A stretch of 64,000 bases of DNA from Polycladospora coralii. GTDB lineage: Bacteria > Bacillota > Bacilli > Thermoactinomycetales > Thermoactinomycetaceae. How positions within the stretch are numbered: position 1 is the stretch's first letter; the number at the start of each line of letters is the position of its first letter. The translations under genes and the position numbers were made by a program. Positions 18,044-26,604 of the stretch are shown piece after piece. The notes beneath the pieces were generated by a model that searched no databases, was not told the origin of the DNA, and saw only the letters and a list, made by a program, of their open reading frames with translations. Location of the stretch: the NCBI RefSeq assembly GCF_014773435.2, contig NZ_JACXAG020000005.1, forward strand, positions 1 to 64,000. The letters run 5' to 3'.

Positions 18044-18074
18044 AAAATTCACTATAGAAATGGAGAGATATACT

Positions 18075-18329
18075 ATGAATATCGAAAATACGATAAAAAA
18101 GATTTTAAGCTCAGAATTATTTGTTGAAGTATCAGAAGAGGAAATGGGTTTGGATGACAGTTTGAGAAATGATTTTTCTCTTGATTCGATGGGGTTCATT
18201 GAGTTGCGTGTAAATTGTGAGGAGCAATTCGACATTAAGATTTCTGATGAAAAATTTAATGATCAAAATTTTAAATCGATCCGTACAGTCGCTGATTTAG
18301 TGCGCGAACTGCAAATGGCTAAAAAATAG
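18075..18329 (+). CDS. acyl carrier protein
   Basis: This is a free-standing acidic carrier protein of 84 residues. The phosphopantetheine site is Ser in FSLDSMGFIELRV, close to the ACP consensus DSLxxVEL. Helix II, III and the closing helix fit (FKSIRTVADLVREL). It would hold the growing chain for the ketosynthase, dehydratase and aminotransferase of the same operon, after loading by the AMP ligase. ATG 18075 has GGAGAGA in front. The ATG at 18060 is in frame but overlaps that site. It is the first gene of the cluster. Confidence 0.85.
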   Translation: MNIENTIKKILSSELFVEVSEEEMGLDDSLRNDFSLDSMGFIELRVNCEEQFDIKISDEKFNDQNFKSIRTVADLVRELQMAKK

Positions 18330-18351
18330 ATTGATTATTATGTAAAAATTG

Positions 18352-18380
18352 TTTTCTGTATAAATTATTTTATCAGAAAA
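18352..18380 (+). repeat. intercistronic hairpin after the carrier-protein gene
   Basis: TTTTCTGTATAAA pairs with TTTATCAGAAAA with one bulged T, giving a 12-bp stem that ends at the ribosome site of the next gene. It may lower downstream translation or stabilise the ACP part of the mRNA, so that the carrier protein is made in excess. Confidence 0.45.
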
Positions 18381-18390
18381 GAGGTCTACT

Positions 18391-19782
18391 ATGTCAAAAT
18401 CGACAATTGATCAAATTCCTAATGAACAACTCGATGCATTGCGCTTTGGACATGATATGCACTTTAATCATTATGGTCAGAAACTGCCTTTCGCTTCTAT
18501 AAATGCGAAAGGATTGACACAACAACTTGTTTCATTGGAAGGAGATCATGCAGGTACTCCATTTGAAACGATTGATGCAAGCGGAGGATATGGAAGTGCG
18601 TGCCTAGGAGCAGGTCATGAGGTTATGCTTGAGGCAATGCAGGATGCATATAAAGCTGGCTATGTGACAGATGAATTAGGTTCCATAGAACGTGCACAGT
18701 TACTACATGAGTTATTTGGTTCACAGGGATTATGGCGAGATCATTTCCCGGCAGACCAATATCATGTGAGCGGACGTAATTCCGGTTCAGAAGGGATGGA
18801 GTTCGCCCTTAAACTTGCGCTTGAATCTCGTTTTGATCATCGTAATTTAAAATATGCCACGGGAAAAGAAAAGCGTAACATCATTGTAGCTTTTGAAGGC
18901 GCATGGCATGGCTGGACAAGCGGCTTAGTTCCCCTGCTAAATCGTAGACATTATCGTATGGGTCTACCAACGATTGATGTGGACGACTCTTATGGTGTGA
19001 AGGTCGAACATCTTCCTTTTGGTGATGAAGAACGGATTAGACAATATTTCACAGAAAAGGGAGAACAAATTCTTGCTGTTGTCATTGAACCGATACAAGG
19101 AGATGCAGGTATCATCATTCCGCCCACTAGTTATTTGAGAAAAGTTTCCAATATGTGTCGTGATAATCAAGTGTTGCTAATTGCTGATGAAGTGCTTACT
19201 TTTGCCAAAACTGGACAATTTTTTGCAATGACGGATGAACAAGGACCGATTCCGACAGATATTACAGTGATCGGTAAAAGTCTTGGAATGGGAGTCATAT
19301 CCACCTCTATGGTGATTGCGCGTCGTCAACTTAGCATTCGTAGTACAGGTGCGGTAGCCACATCTGATCTGCGTCCGATTACTTGCTCAATCATGCGTAA
19401 AGGTATTCGGTATATTGTGGAGAAAAATTTGCTTGAGCAATCTTTACAACTAGGAAAATATTTACAAACGCTATTAAAAGAAGAAATAATTAGAACATTA
19501 CCGGATATTTATCAAGAGGCACGTGGTTGCGGGGTTATGCATGGTGTTGAATTAACAGAGCAAGCAGCTTCACAATTGATGGCATTTAGGAAAACGATTA
19601 TTGAACATGGCGTCTATACAGAATTTATGGCTGGAGCAGGCAGACGTTCCAATGGTCGGCGTTATATTTTCCCTACTATGCGAATTGCACCTGCTTTAAT
19701 TATTTCCAAACCACAAATTGAACAAATCATTGAAAATATTCAGCGAGGTTCAAAGGCGTTTCAGGAGCGTTATCTAACATGA
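18391..19782 (+). CDS. class III aminotransferase (GSA aminomutase-like)
   Basis: This is a PLP enzyme of 463 residues, fold type I subgroup II. Motifs are YGSACLGAGHE, SGRNSGSEGMEFALKLA, the cofactor Asp in LLIADEVLTFAKTG, and the Schiff-base Lys near 296 in VIGKSLGMG. Related domains include the AMT domain of iturin and mycosubtilin synthetases, which turns a beta-keto acyl carrier intermediate into a beta-amino acid. In this operon of ACP, ketosynthase and dehydratase-like genes, such on-carrier amination is an attractive role. A heme-pathway aminomutase is unlikely because no hem genes are near. It overlaps the next gene by four bases. Confidence 0.85.
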   Translation: MSKSTIDQIPNEQLDALRFGHDMHFNHYGQKLPFASINAKGLTQQLVSLEGDHAGTPFETIDASGGYGSACLGAGHEVMLEAMQDAYKAGYVTDELGSIERAQLLHELFGSQGLWRDHFPADQYHVSGRNSGSEGMEFALKLALESRFDHRNLKYATGKEKRNIIVAFEGAWHGWTSGLVPLLNRRHYRMGLPTIDVDDSYGVKVEHLPFGDEERIRQYFTEKGEQILAVVIEPIQGDAGIIIPPTSYLRKVSNMCRDNQVLLIADEVLTFAKTGQFFAMTDEQGPIPTDITVIGKSLGMGVISTSMVIARRQLSIRSTGAVATSDLRPITCSIMRKGIRYIVEKNLLEQSLQLGKYLQTLLKEEIIRTLPDIYQEARGCGVMHGVELTEQAASQLMAFRKTIIEHGVYTEFMAGAGRRSNGRRYIFPTMRIAPALIISKPQIEQIIENIQRGSKAFQERYLT

Positions 19783-20231
19783 GCATAACCGATAGAGGGT
19801 ACTTATTCCCCATCCAAAAACGTGTTGAACACATTGATACAGATGCTTCTGGTGTTGTTCATTTTGCTCGGTATCCTTCCTTGATGGAATCTGCAATTCT
19901 TGAGAACTTGGATGCTCATGCAATGGGTTTACATGCTTTAGAGCGGGTTGGATTATCGTTGGTCGTTGTTGAGGTACAAGTGAAGTATTTTGCACCAAGC
20001 CATTTTCTTGACTGTTTAAGTATAGAAGTAAAAGTTAAGCGTGTACAAGCAGCTCGCTTTTTTATAGAAGCTTTCGTCTATCGAGTTGAACAGGACAAAG
20101 CGAATACATTATTGGCTAGTGGAATCTTTACCTTTGCAGTCACACAATTACAAGAGGGTACACCTTGTGCTCTACCAAAATCGATTAGAGAAACGCTAAA
20201 GGAGTGTATGAATGATGCATGTAGCAAATGA
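19779..20231 (+). CDS. hotdog-fold acyl thioesterase (4HBT family)
   Basis: This protein of 150 residues has the 4-hydroxybenzoyl-CoA thioesterase pattern: the Asp-containing HIDTDASGVVHFARYPSLMES, then VVVEVQVKYFAPSHF, a core strand of the hotdog fold. Such enzymes release acyl groups from CoA or ACP, and in polyketide systems can act as the chain-releasing enzyme. It is translationally coupled to the aminotransferase before it (ATGA overlap) and to the FabZ-like gene after it (20-base overlap). The substrate is probably an intermediate or the product on the local carrier protein. Confidence 0.85.
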   Translation: MSITDRGYLFPIQKRVEHIDTDASGVVHFARYPSLMESAILENLDAHAMGLHALERVGLSLVVVEVQVKYFAPSHFLDCLSIEVKVKRVQAARFFIEAFVYRVEQDKANTLLASGIFTFAVTQLQEGTPCALPKSIRETLKECMNDACSK

Positions 20232-20700
20232 ACGAAAAGCTAAAACGATGGGCTTTACCGAACTAAAAAAATGGCTTCGTCATCGTCATCCAATGATTTA
20301 TATTGATCGTGTACTTGACTATGAACCGAGCGATTTTTTTAAATGTGTGCTTTCGGTATCTGGAACCATGGAGGCTATAGCAGGGCATTTTCCGGAACGA
20401 GCTATTTTTCCAGGTAGTCATTTAATGCAAGGTTTTGCTCAAGCAGGTATTATTTTTTATCAGTTAAGCACAACGCCAGTTGCTGAAGATGAGTTGACAC
20501 TTATCGGATCTGTGAAATCTAGATTTCAGAGGGTTGTAGTTCCTGGAGATCAAGTGATTTTCAATTTAAAGTGCGATAATATCCACCAAAATACATTTAT
20601 CTTCTCATGTCGTGCCACAGTAGAAGATAAAACCGTTGCCGCATTCAAAGGAACACTCATGCGGGTCAAAGTAGAAGACTTGGGTGAACAGTTGTGGTAA
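20212..20700 (+). CDS. FabZ-like 3-hydroxyacyl-ACP dehydratase homologue with altered active site
   Basis: This hotdog-fold protein has 162 residues. FabZ features are RHRHPMIYIDRVLDY and GHFPERAIFPG, with the catalytic His. Where FabZ has PGVLxxEAxAQ with the catalytic Glu, this protein has PGSHLMQGFAQ, so Gln stands at the Glu position. This change should reduce or alter dehydration; the protein might instead bind an intermediate, or catalyse another step. It overlaps the thioesterase gene upstream and the ketosynthase gene downstream, so it belongs to the same pathway. There is no ketoreductase gene in the operon to supply a 3-hydroxyacyl substrate. Confidence 0.8.
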   Translation: MMHVANERKAKTMGFTELKKWLRHRHPMIYIDRVLDYEPSDFFKCVLSVSGTMEAIAGHFPERAIFPGSHLMQGFAQAGIIFYQLSTTPVAEDELTLIGSVKSRFQRVVVPGDQVIFNLKCDNIHQNTFIFSCRATVEDKTVAAFKGTLMRVKVEDLGEQLW

Positions 20701-21827
20701 ACAAACAGACGAGCCCAATTTGTATCACAGGCATGGCATGGCATACTGCACTTGGCTCAGACTTATATGAGGTGTGGCAGAAATTGTTGAAGGGGGAATC
20801 AGGTTGCAAACCTGTTTCCTCTCCATTCCCTTTACGTAACATGCGTGCAGGGACGATCGATTTTTTTTCTTTGGACCAGCAGCATCGTACACGTCAGCAT
20901 GACTTGGCACGCACTACCATTGAACGTGTACTAGAACATGCGCAATTAGAATCGGAATCGTCTGCCATTCGATATATATTAGGGACTAGTTATGGTTCGC
21001 ATTTAGATGAACCAGTCGATTCGCTGCATACGTGGGCTGTAGAGGTAGGGGAATCGCTTCGAACTTATCACAAGCCTCTCTCATTAACAACAGCTTGTTC
21101 ATCGGCATCAGATAGCATACTCGTCGGAGCTTCATTGATTGAAAGTGGTGAATCAGAAATTTGCGTATGTGGTGGTGCTGACATTGTAACCATTAGCAAA
21201 AGACTAGCTCATTCCGCTCTCAACACAATGTCGCCTACATACCTACGCGCATTTGACGAAAGTCATGATGGGATGCTCTTGGGGGAAGGTGCTGGCTTTT
21301 TAGTGTTGGAGTCGCAAGTATCTGCAGAACGTAGGAATGCGACGATCTATGGATATTTGCTGGGTGCAGGGGCATCCAACGATGCTAGTGGTATGACATC
21401 ACCCGATCCATCGGGAGAGAGCATCCAGCTTGCTATTAAACGAGCTTTTCAAGATAGTGAGACAAGTATTGAAGAACTTGCGATTATTAATGCCCATGGA
21501 TCTGGGACACCTGTTAACGATGCAGTCGAGCAGGCGTGCTTTCATCTATTATTTGGAGAGCAATCCGAATTACCGCTTGTATTTGCTACAAAAGGTGCAT
21601 TTGGTCATAGCCTAGGTGCTACCGGAGCTTTGGAAGCGATAACGGTACTATTAGCTTTGAATGAGAAACAAATTCCACCCATTTTTGGTCTTGAAAACCC
21701 GATGCACAATTTCACATTGCCTTTACCTATCAATAAACCAAGTTCTTTCACAGGGTCAGTTGGGGCAAGTTTAACTTTAGGATTTGGAGGATTTAATACA
21801 TGTCTACTTTTTCAAGGGAAGACTTGA
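20694..21827 (+). CDS. beta-ketoacyl-ACP synthase (FabF-like)
   Basis: This condensing enzyme of 377 residues, slightly shorter than FabF, has the full Cys-His-His set. The nucleophile is in LTTACSSASDS (Cys near 135), the first His in NAHGSGTPVND, and the second in KGAFGHSLGATGALE. It therefore should catalyse decarboxylative condensation. It lies next to a second, shortened ketosynthase-like gene lacking the Cys. That arrangement recalls KS/chain-length-factor pairs of type II polyketide and aryl-polyene systems. GTG 20694 overlaps the previous stop codon; the 28-base overlap with the next gene again suggests coupled synthesis. Confidence 0.88.
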   Translation: MVNKQTSPICITGMAWHTALGSDLYEVWQKLLKGESGCKPVSSPFPLRNMRAGTIDFFSLDQQHRTRQHDLARTTIERVLEHAQLESESSAIRYILGTSYGSHLDEPVDSLHTWAVEVGESLRTYHKPLSLTTACSSASDSILVGASLIESGESEICVCGGADIVTISKRLAHSALNTMSPTYLRAFDESHDGMLLGEGAGFLVLESQVSAERRNATIYGYLLGAGASNDASGMTSPDPSGESIQLAIKRAFQDSETSIEELAIINAHGSGTPVNDAVEQACFHLLFGEQSELPLVFATKGAFGHSLGATGALEAITVLLALNEKQIPPIFGLENPMHNFTLPLPINKPSSFTGSVGASLTLGFGGFNTCLLFQGKT

Positions 21828-22393
21828 GCAACCTCTATTTTAAGAATGAACAGATAAAAATCTGTAGCTTTGGCATGTCTCATACGGATAAGCTCACGCA
21901 TGCACAACGAAAAGTTGCTTCTTTCTATGCTGATCCTGCAGCATGGTTGGTTGTAGATGCTGTCAAGGATGCTTTGCAACGTTTTAATCGAGATTTAACT
22001 CCTATTAAGGAAAAAATAGGGGTTATTACGATAAGTGATATTTGTACACTAAATACCATTAATATGATTCGTAATCAAGTTAGCAAAGGTCGCGTTTCCC
22101 CGATTCGCTTTGCTGGAGCCAATCCAGGTTCAATGGCGGGTCTTCCCTGTATCATTCATGGATATCGAGGGCCAACGTTAGTCTTCACCTCTCCCTTAGC
22201 TGAGACAATTGATGCAGTAGTGGCTACCGTCCTTTCTTGGCTTCGTAAGCAACAGGCTTCGTATGTTTTTATCAATACTTACCAGCAACAATCGACTGAA
22301 TGTTATACAGTACGGAGTATATTAGTTAGCGAATTGAATGAAGTACAGTCACCTTCATACCGGGATGGTTCTGCTTTACTAGCAAGGGTGTGA
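21800..22393 (+). CDS. short ketosynthase-like protein without catalytic Cys
   Basis: This protein of 197 residues corresponds to the N-terminal half of a ketosynthase. ANPGSMAGLPCIIHGYRGP aligns with the segment before the nucleophile. The TACSS motif is replaced by FTSPLAETIDAV, so the Cys is missing, and the C-terminal half with both His residues is absent. It is too short to be a full chain-length factor. The frame is intact and coupled to the active ketosynthase gene, so it is probably a functional partner or scaffold rather than debris. I know of no assigned role for this form. Confidence 0.65.
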   Translation: MSTFSREDLSNLYFKNEQIKICSFGMSHTDKLTHAQRKVASFYADPAAWLVVDAVKDALQRFNRDLTPIKEKIGVITISDICTLNTINMIRNQVSKGRVSPIRFAGANPGSMAGLPCIIHGYRGPTLVFTSPLAETIDAVVATVLSWLRKQQASYVFINTYQQQSTECYTVRSILVSELNEVQSPSYRDGSALLARV

Positions 22394-22409
22394 GTGAAGG
22401 AGGAGCATA

Positions 22410-23813
22410 ATGTCAAATCAACTCGTTAAATTGCCTTTTACCATTAAGGAAATCGATGCTTTTATGGACCGCACTATTGATTTAGATATCGATCAAACAA
22501 GTCCTGCAACCAATGATCTGATCTTGCAACTTAAAAGGGCGCAAATCAAAGTAGGAGCAGTGGTCTTAATTGGATTGCCAAATAGTAAAGCATTGTTGCA
22601 GTTATACTTTGCCATAGTAAGTTTAGGCGCGATCCCTGCTTTATTGTCTCCTGCTACACCTGCACAACGTGTGCTTGAAATAGCCCATAGATTGGGCGCG
22701 AGTGCTCTTATCGCTTCTTCGGCACAAATTAGCCGTTTTGATCGTGGTGAAGTATTTTCTATAGATGCCGTGAAGTTGATACACTTTGACGACATAATGA
22801 AGCAGTATCACACACCAGGTGACATCATTATTTTGACTTCTGGAACATCTGGAACGTTTAGTGGTTGTCTACATCATATTTCAGCTTTGCTACTAAATGC
22901 GGAAAATCATGCCAAAGAAATTCAATTAAGCAAAGCGGATAAGATGTTAATTAATTTACCTCTCTATTATTCATATGCGTTGGTCGCACAAGCATTGGCG
23001 GCTTTTGTTGTTGGATCTGAGCTTGTCCTAACAGGACCCCCCTTTACACCGACATCTTATCTTGGAATACTTACAAGGCAACAAGTGACCGTTTCATCTG
23101 TTACGCCCTATCTGATCAAAATGTTATTAAGTAAAGAGTCATGCTTGCCCCAAACGTTAACGACACTTACTGTAGGGGGGGATTTTTTAGATCCGATCTA
23201 TGTGGATCAAATCGTCAAGAAGTGTCCAGATCTCAAGTTATATTTAACCTATGGATTAACAGAAGCGGGGCCGCGTGTGTCTACCTTAGCAGTTCATAAT
23301 GAATTGCCTCATCGATACGCTTCAGTAGGAAAACCATTAGCTGGTGTTACAGTCTCCCTCAGAAAATTTAATGAAAGTGACGACTATGGAGAATTAATTA
23401 TCACTTCAGATACAGTTTTAAAAAGAAAAGTAGGCGTTACGAGTGACCAGTCTCATAAGGTGATTATTGGTCCCAATACGATTTCAACTGGAGACCTTTT
23501 TTATATTGATTCGGATGGATATCTCTACTTCAAAGGGCGCTTATCTGACTTTATCCTTATTAATGGGGATAAGGTTTCTCTCTCCTCTGTAAGGAGCATA
23601 GCCAATAGCATTAAAGGTGTATTCAAATCTACCACAGAAACTTATCAGACTGAGTCAGGAACAACATGCTATGACTTACATCTTTTCATAGAAGAGATTC
23701 ATGCAAATACAAAAAAACAAATCATACGTGATCTTTATCATCTTCTCATGCGCAACGAGAAACCGCAGCAAATTTTCTTTCATTCCATTCATGAGGCTCA
23801 GACACCGAAATAA
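22410..23813 (+). CDS. AMP-dependent acyl ligase (ANL superfamily), truncated end
   Basis: This adenylate-forming enzyme has 467 residues. The P-loop is IILTSGTSGTFSG, the A5-like motif LTYGLTEAGP, the Asp motif STGDLFYIDSDGYLYF, and the hinge GRLSDFILINGDKVSL. It should activate a carboxylic acid and load it onto the local carrier protein. The family normally ends in a TPxGKxxR segment with the catalytic Lys. Here the protein stops at EAQTPK exactly where that segment begins, so the usual A10 Lys may be missing. ATG 22410 has GAAGGAGG in front. Confidence 0.82.
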   Translation: MSNQLVKLPFTIKEIDAFMDRTIDLDIDQTSPATNDLILQLKRAQIKVGAVVLIGLPNSKALLQLYFAIVSLGAIPALLSPATPAQRVLEIAHRLGASALIASSAQISRFDRGEVFSIDAVKLIHFDDIMKQYHTPGDIIILTSGTSGTFSGCLHHISALLLNAENHAKEIQLSKADKMLINLPLYYSYALVAQALAAFVVGSELVLTGPPFTPTSYLGILTRQQVTVSSVTPYLIKMLLSKESCLPQTLTTLTVGGDFLDPIYVDQIVKKCPDLKLYLTYGLTEAGPRVSTLAVHNELPHRYASVGKPLAGVTVSLRKFNESDDYGELIITSDTVLKRKVGVTSDQSHKVIIGPNTISTGDLFYIDSDGYLYFKGRLSDFILINGDKVSLSSVRSIANSIKGVFKSTTETYQTESGTTCYDLHLFIEEIHANTKKQIIRDLYHLLMRNEKPQQIFFHSIHEAQTPK

Positions 23814-23832
23814 GGATATGGAGGTGGGTGTT

Positions 23833-24543
23833 TTGTCGAAAATGAAACTTTTTTGCATACCTCATGCAGGTGGATCTGCAACCGTTTATAACAGATGGCA
23901 AAAAGTAATCTCAACCGACGTCGAATTGATCCCTGTTGAACTTGCAGGACGTGGATCGCGAATGAATGAAGATTTTTATGCGAATTTTCAAGATGCAGTT
24001 CATGACTTATACACATTCATTGAAACGCAAATTGATCATCAATCATATGCAATTCTCGGCCATAGTATAGGCAGTTTACTCGCCTTTGAGATTACACAGG
24101 AACTGCAATCTAATCGAAAAGCATTGCCTAAATTCATTGTTCTATCTGGGCGAAGGCCCCCAGATATTACTATAGAAGAGGGCTTTTCTAATCTGTTGGG
24201 AATGAACGATGAGGATTTTTTGCGACATCTTTCTAGAACGGATGGCATTCCAATAGGTTTAGAAAAATCGAGAATTATAAGTGAATTTTTACCGATTATT
24301 AAGGCAGATTTAAATCTTGTGCAATACTACGTTTTTAATCAACGACTGCCACGCTTAGATGTCCCTTTTCTGGTCTTATATGGTAAAGAAGACGTCTTAG
24401 CAACATCTGACGTGGTATGTGGTTGGGAAAAATTCACTTCAAAAAGTTGTGAACGATATGCATTTAGCGGTAAACATTTTTTCTTACACCAACATTCAAA
24501 GGATATCGCCCTTTTACTGATGGAGAAGTTTAAAACAGAATGA
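23833..24543 (+). CDS. type II thioesterase (alpha/beta hydrolase)
   Basis: This protein of 236 residues has the standard type II thioesterase pattern: FCIPHAGGSATVYNRW, the nucleophile elbow LGHSIGSLLAFE with Ser near 78, and the catalytic His in GKHFFLHQH. Such enzymes remove wrong or stalled acyl groups from carrier proteins. It could serve this operon and the NRPS cluster further downstream. TTG 23833 is chosen because GGAGGTG lies seven bases in front. Longer versions of the frame would reach over 100 bases into the ligase gene. Confidence 0.85.
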   Translation: MSKMKLFCIPHAGGSATVYNRWQKVISTDVELIPVELAGRGSRMNEDFYANFQDAVHDLYTFIETQIDHQSYAILGHSIGSLLAFEITQELQSNRKALPKFIVLSGRRPPDITIEEGFSNLLGMNDEDFLRHLSRTDGIPIGLEKSRIISEFLPIIKADLNLVQYYVFNQRLPRLDVPFLVLYGKEDVLATSDVVCGWEKFTSKSCERYAFSGKHFFLHQHSKDIALLLMEKFKTE

Positions 24544-25457
24544 GAGGTAGGAGAGAGTTGAGGGGTTCTATCTTAGTCATTGCATCCGCTACTTGTTTTG
24601 GTCTAATGCCCATTTTTGCGATCTATGCATATCAAAATGGACTTAATGTGACAACGCTTCTTTTCTTACGATTTGGCATAGCGGCACTTCTTTTTTTCTT
24701 TTATTTAGCAATAAAAGGAGAGCTACGAAAGCTTACTTATCGAGAAACACTTAATCTTTTATTACTAGGCGGGGGATTATATACTGGTCAATCGTTTTTG
24801 TATTTTTCTGCTGTTCAATATTTGACGCCAGCTTTAGCTGCGTTACTTCTATATTTGTATCCACTATTTGTATATATACTTTCGGTGTTGTTGAAAGAAG
24901 AAAAGGTAACACTTAGAAGTTTGATTGCCATGGGAATCGCCTTGATCGGGATTACTCTTGTACTTGGCTATCCAAATTTGGGTCCGATTAATATGAAAGG
25001 AGTGTACTTAGCTGTTGGTGCGGCACTGCTCTACTCTATTTATATTATCAGCGGCAATCGACTTTCACTTAAGCTTTCACCTATCGTAACGAGTTCGTAT
25101 ATCTCATTATTTGCGGCGGTATCCTTTCTTAGCATTATACTGGTGCAAGAAGAGTTTCGCTTACCTCTTACTTGGGTAGGTTGGATATCCGTATGGGGAG
25201 TGGCTATTTTTTCGACTGTGATCGCAATCTTAACTTTTTTTGCTGGAACCAATTGGATTGGACCGACTAAAGCATCCATTATCAGTATGATTGAACCTGT
25301 GGTTACTATTTTGTTCGCTTGGATTTTGTTCAAAGAGCATATGACCTTTATCCAAATCCTAGGTGCTTTTATTGTCCTGTTGGGAGGTGTGATTATCACG
25401 ACAGAAATCCCTATTCATTTTAAAATAAAGGAGCTACTCAGACGTGTCCAAAAATAA
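24540..25457 (+). CDS. EamA/DMT family transporter
   Basis: This is a ten-helix membrane protein of 305 residues with two EamA repeats: the first starts ILVIASATCFGLMPI, the second GVYLAVGAALLYSIYIISG. The typical ends TPALAALLLYLYP and TKASIISMIEPVVTIL are present. EamA proteins export amino acids and metabolites. Inside this operon it is the likely exporter of the product. It overlaps the thioesterase stop codon (ATGA) and the next gene's start. Confidence 0.88.
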   Translation: MRGRRELRGSILVIASATCFGLMPIFAIYAYQNGLNVTTLLFLRFGIAALLFFFYLAIKGELRKLTYRETLNLLLLGGGLYTGQSFLYFSAVQYLTPALAALLLYLYPLFVYILSVLLKEEKVTLRSLIAMGIALIGITLVLGYPNLGPINMKGVYLAVGAALLYSIYIISGNRLSLKLSPIVTSSYISLFAAVSFLSIILVQEEFRLPLTWVGWISVWGVAIFSTVIAILTFFAGTNWIGPTKASIISMIEPVVTILFAWILFKEHMTFIQILGAFIVLLGGVIITTEIPIHFKIKELLRRVQK

Positions 25458-26088
25458 TATTTTTCCACATGAGTGGACAGTTGAACAGACACTTATTCAG
25501 CGGCGTGCTGTGCGCAATTACGATCAAGATCAGAATATTTCTAGTCAGGAATTACAAAAGATTTTAAAGTTAGCAACTTACGCCCCCTCCTCGTGGAACT
25601 TACAGCATTGGTATTTTCTAGTGGTCTCTGAAAAGGAAATGAAAGAAAAATTGTATGCTGTCGCACATCAACAAAATCAGATTTTAGATGCTTCTGCGGT
25701 TATTATTGTACTGGGTGACTTGGAAGCTTACAGGAACTTTGAACAGATTTATCAACCGTTTCTCGCTGCCGGATTTATGGACGAGGAGCGATATTTTAAA
25801 ATGAAAACGGATATTTACGCATATTACGAAAATAATAGCTCAGGAGCACGAGATGAAGCAATACGTAATGCCTCCTTATGTGCAATGCAATTGATGATAG
25901 CGGCAAAAGCACAAGGATACGATACTTGCCCTATGATAGGATTTGAAGTAGCCGCCTTAATAGATCGTTTTAACATTCCACCCCGATATATACCTGTTAT
26001 GCTAATTAGTATTGGGAGAGCAACTGGTAAGACCTCCCGTACAACACGTCTACCCTTACAATCAAGAATAACAATGGAACATTTTTAA
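25444..26088 (+). CDS. nitroreductase family protein
   Basis: This FMN-binding nitroreductase-fold protein has 214 residues. RRAVRNYDQDQNIS is the N-terminal FMN-phosphate binding region, followed by YAPSSWNLQHWYF and the C-terminal DTCPMIGFE stretch. It is a distant paralogue of the protein at 2826-3500. As the last tightly linked gene of the biosynthetic operon it may oxidise or reduce the product, as nitroreductase-like enzymes do in thiopeptide and other pathways. GTG 25444 lies within the exporter gene, which supports coupling. Confidence 0.85.
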   Translation: MSKNNIFPHEWTVEQTLIQRRAVRNYDQDQNISSQELQKILKLATYAPSSWNLQHWYFLVVSEKEMKEKLYAVAHQQNQILDASAVIIVLGDLEAYRNFEQIYQPFLAAGFMDEERYFKMKTDIYAYYENNSSGARDEAIRNASLCAMQLMIAAKAQGYDTCPMIGFEVAALIDRFNIPPRYIPVMLISIGRATGKTSRTTRLPLQSRITMEHF

Positions 26089-26106
26089 AAAAAGGAGATA
26101 GAACCA

Positions 26107-26568
26107 ATGGACAATCCTCTAACTCGGGTTACCCATTTTGTGCACCAATTTGATCCTTCCTTAACCCCGATCATCATGGAAGAGGAAATGCATACAGCAG
26201 AAGAGGCTGCTACCGCTATAGGAATAGAAACAGCCCAAATTGCGAAGTCGATCTTATTTCGCTCCAAAGATCGTTATGGTTTATTTGTATTAGCTGGAGA
26301 TAAGCGGTTACCTTCGGCGGTTGTCAAACAATGCTTGGGTGGAAGAAAACAAAAGATGGCTACAATCGAGGAAGTTTTAGCCGTGACCGGGTTTCAGATT
26401 GGTGCGGTATGTCCATTTGCTTTACGGGAGAAGATCCCGATTTTTATTGATACTTCACTCCAGCGGTTTCACATGTTCTATACAGCAGCTGGTGTTCCTG
26501 AATCGTTGCTAGAGCTCACGTATGATCAGCTAGCTACCATGACAAAGGGAACGGAGATTGAGCTTTGA
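26107..26568 (+). CDS. YbaK/EbsC family protein (Cys-tRNA(Pro) deacylase-like)
   Basis: This protein of 153 residues has the YbaK/ProX fold: HTAEEAATAIGIETAQIAKSILFR carries the conserved Lys, and LAGDKRLPSAVVKQCLGG and the GAVCPFALR motif follow. Family members hydrolyse mischarged aminoacyl-tRNAs. Here it lies 18 bases after the nitroreductase, with AAAAGGAG in front and a terminator directly behind it. It could be a housekeeping gene, or a trans-editing factor protecting against a non-standard amino acid made nearby. The sequence does not decide this. Confidence 0.88.
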   Translation: MDNPLTRVTHFVHQFDPSLTPIIMEEEMHTAEEAATAIGIETAQIAKSILFRSKDRYGLFVLAGDKRLPSAVVKQCLGGRKQKMATIEEVLAVTGFQIGAVCPFALREKIPIFIDTSLQRFHMFYTAAGVPESLLELTYDQLATMTKGTEIEL

Positions 26569-26604
26569 TAAATAACATCGCCATTGTAATGGCGATGTTA
26601 TTTA
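26569..26604 (+). terminator. intrinsic terminator closing the 18-26 kb operon
   Basis: A 16-bp perfect stem with arms at 26569-26584 and 26589-26604 surrounds the loop TGTA, with A- and T-rich ends. It directly follows the stop codon of the YbaK/EbsC gene. Confidence 0.9.
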
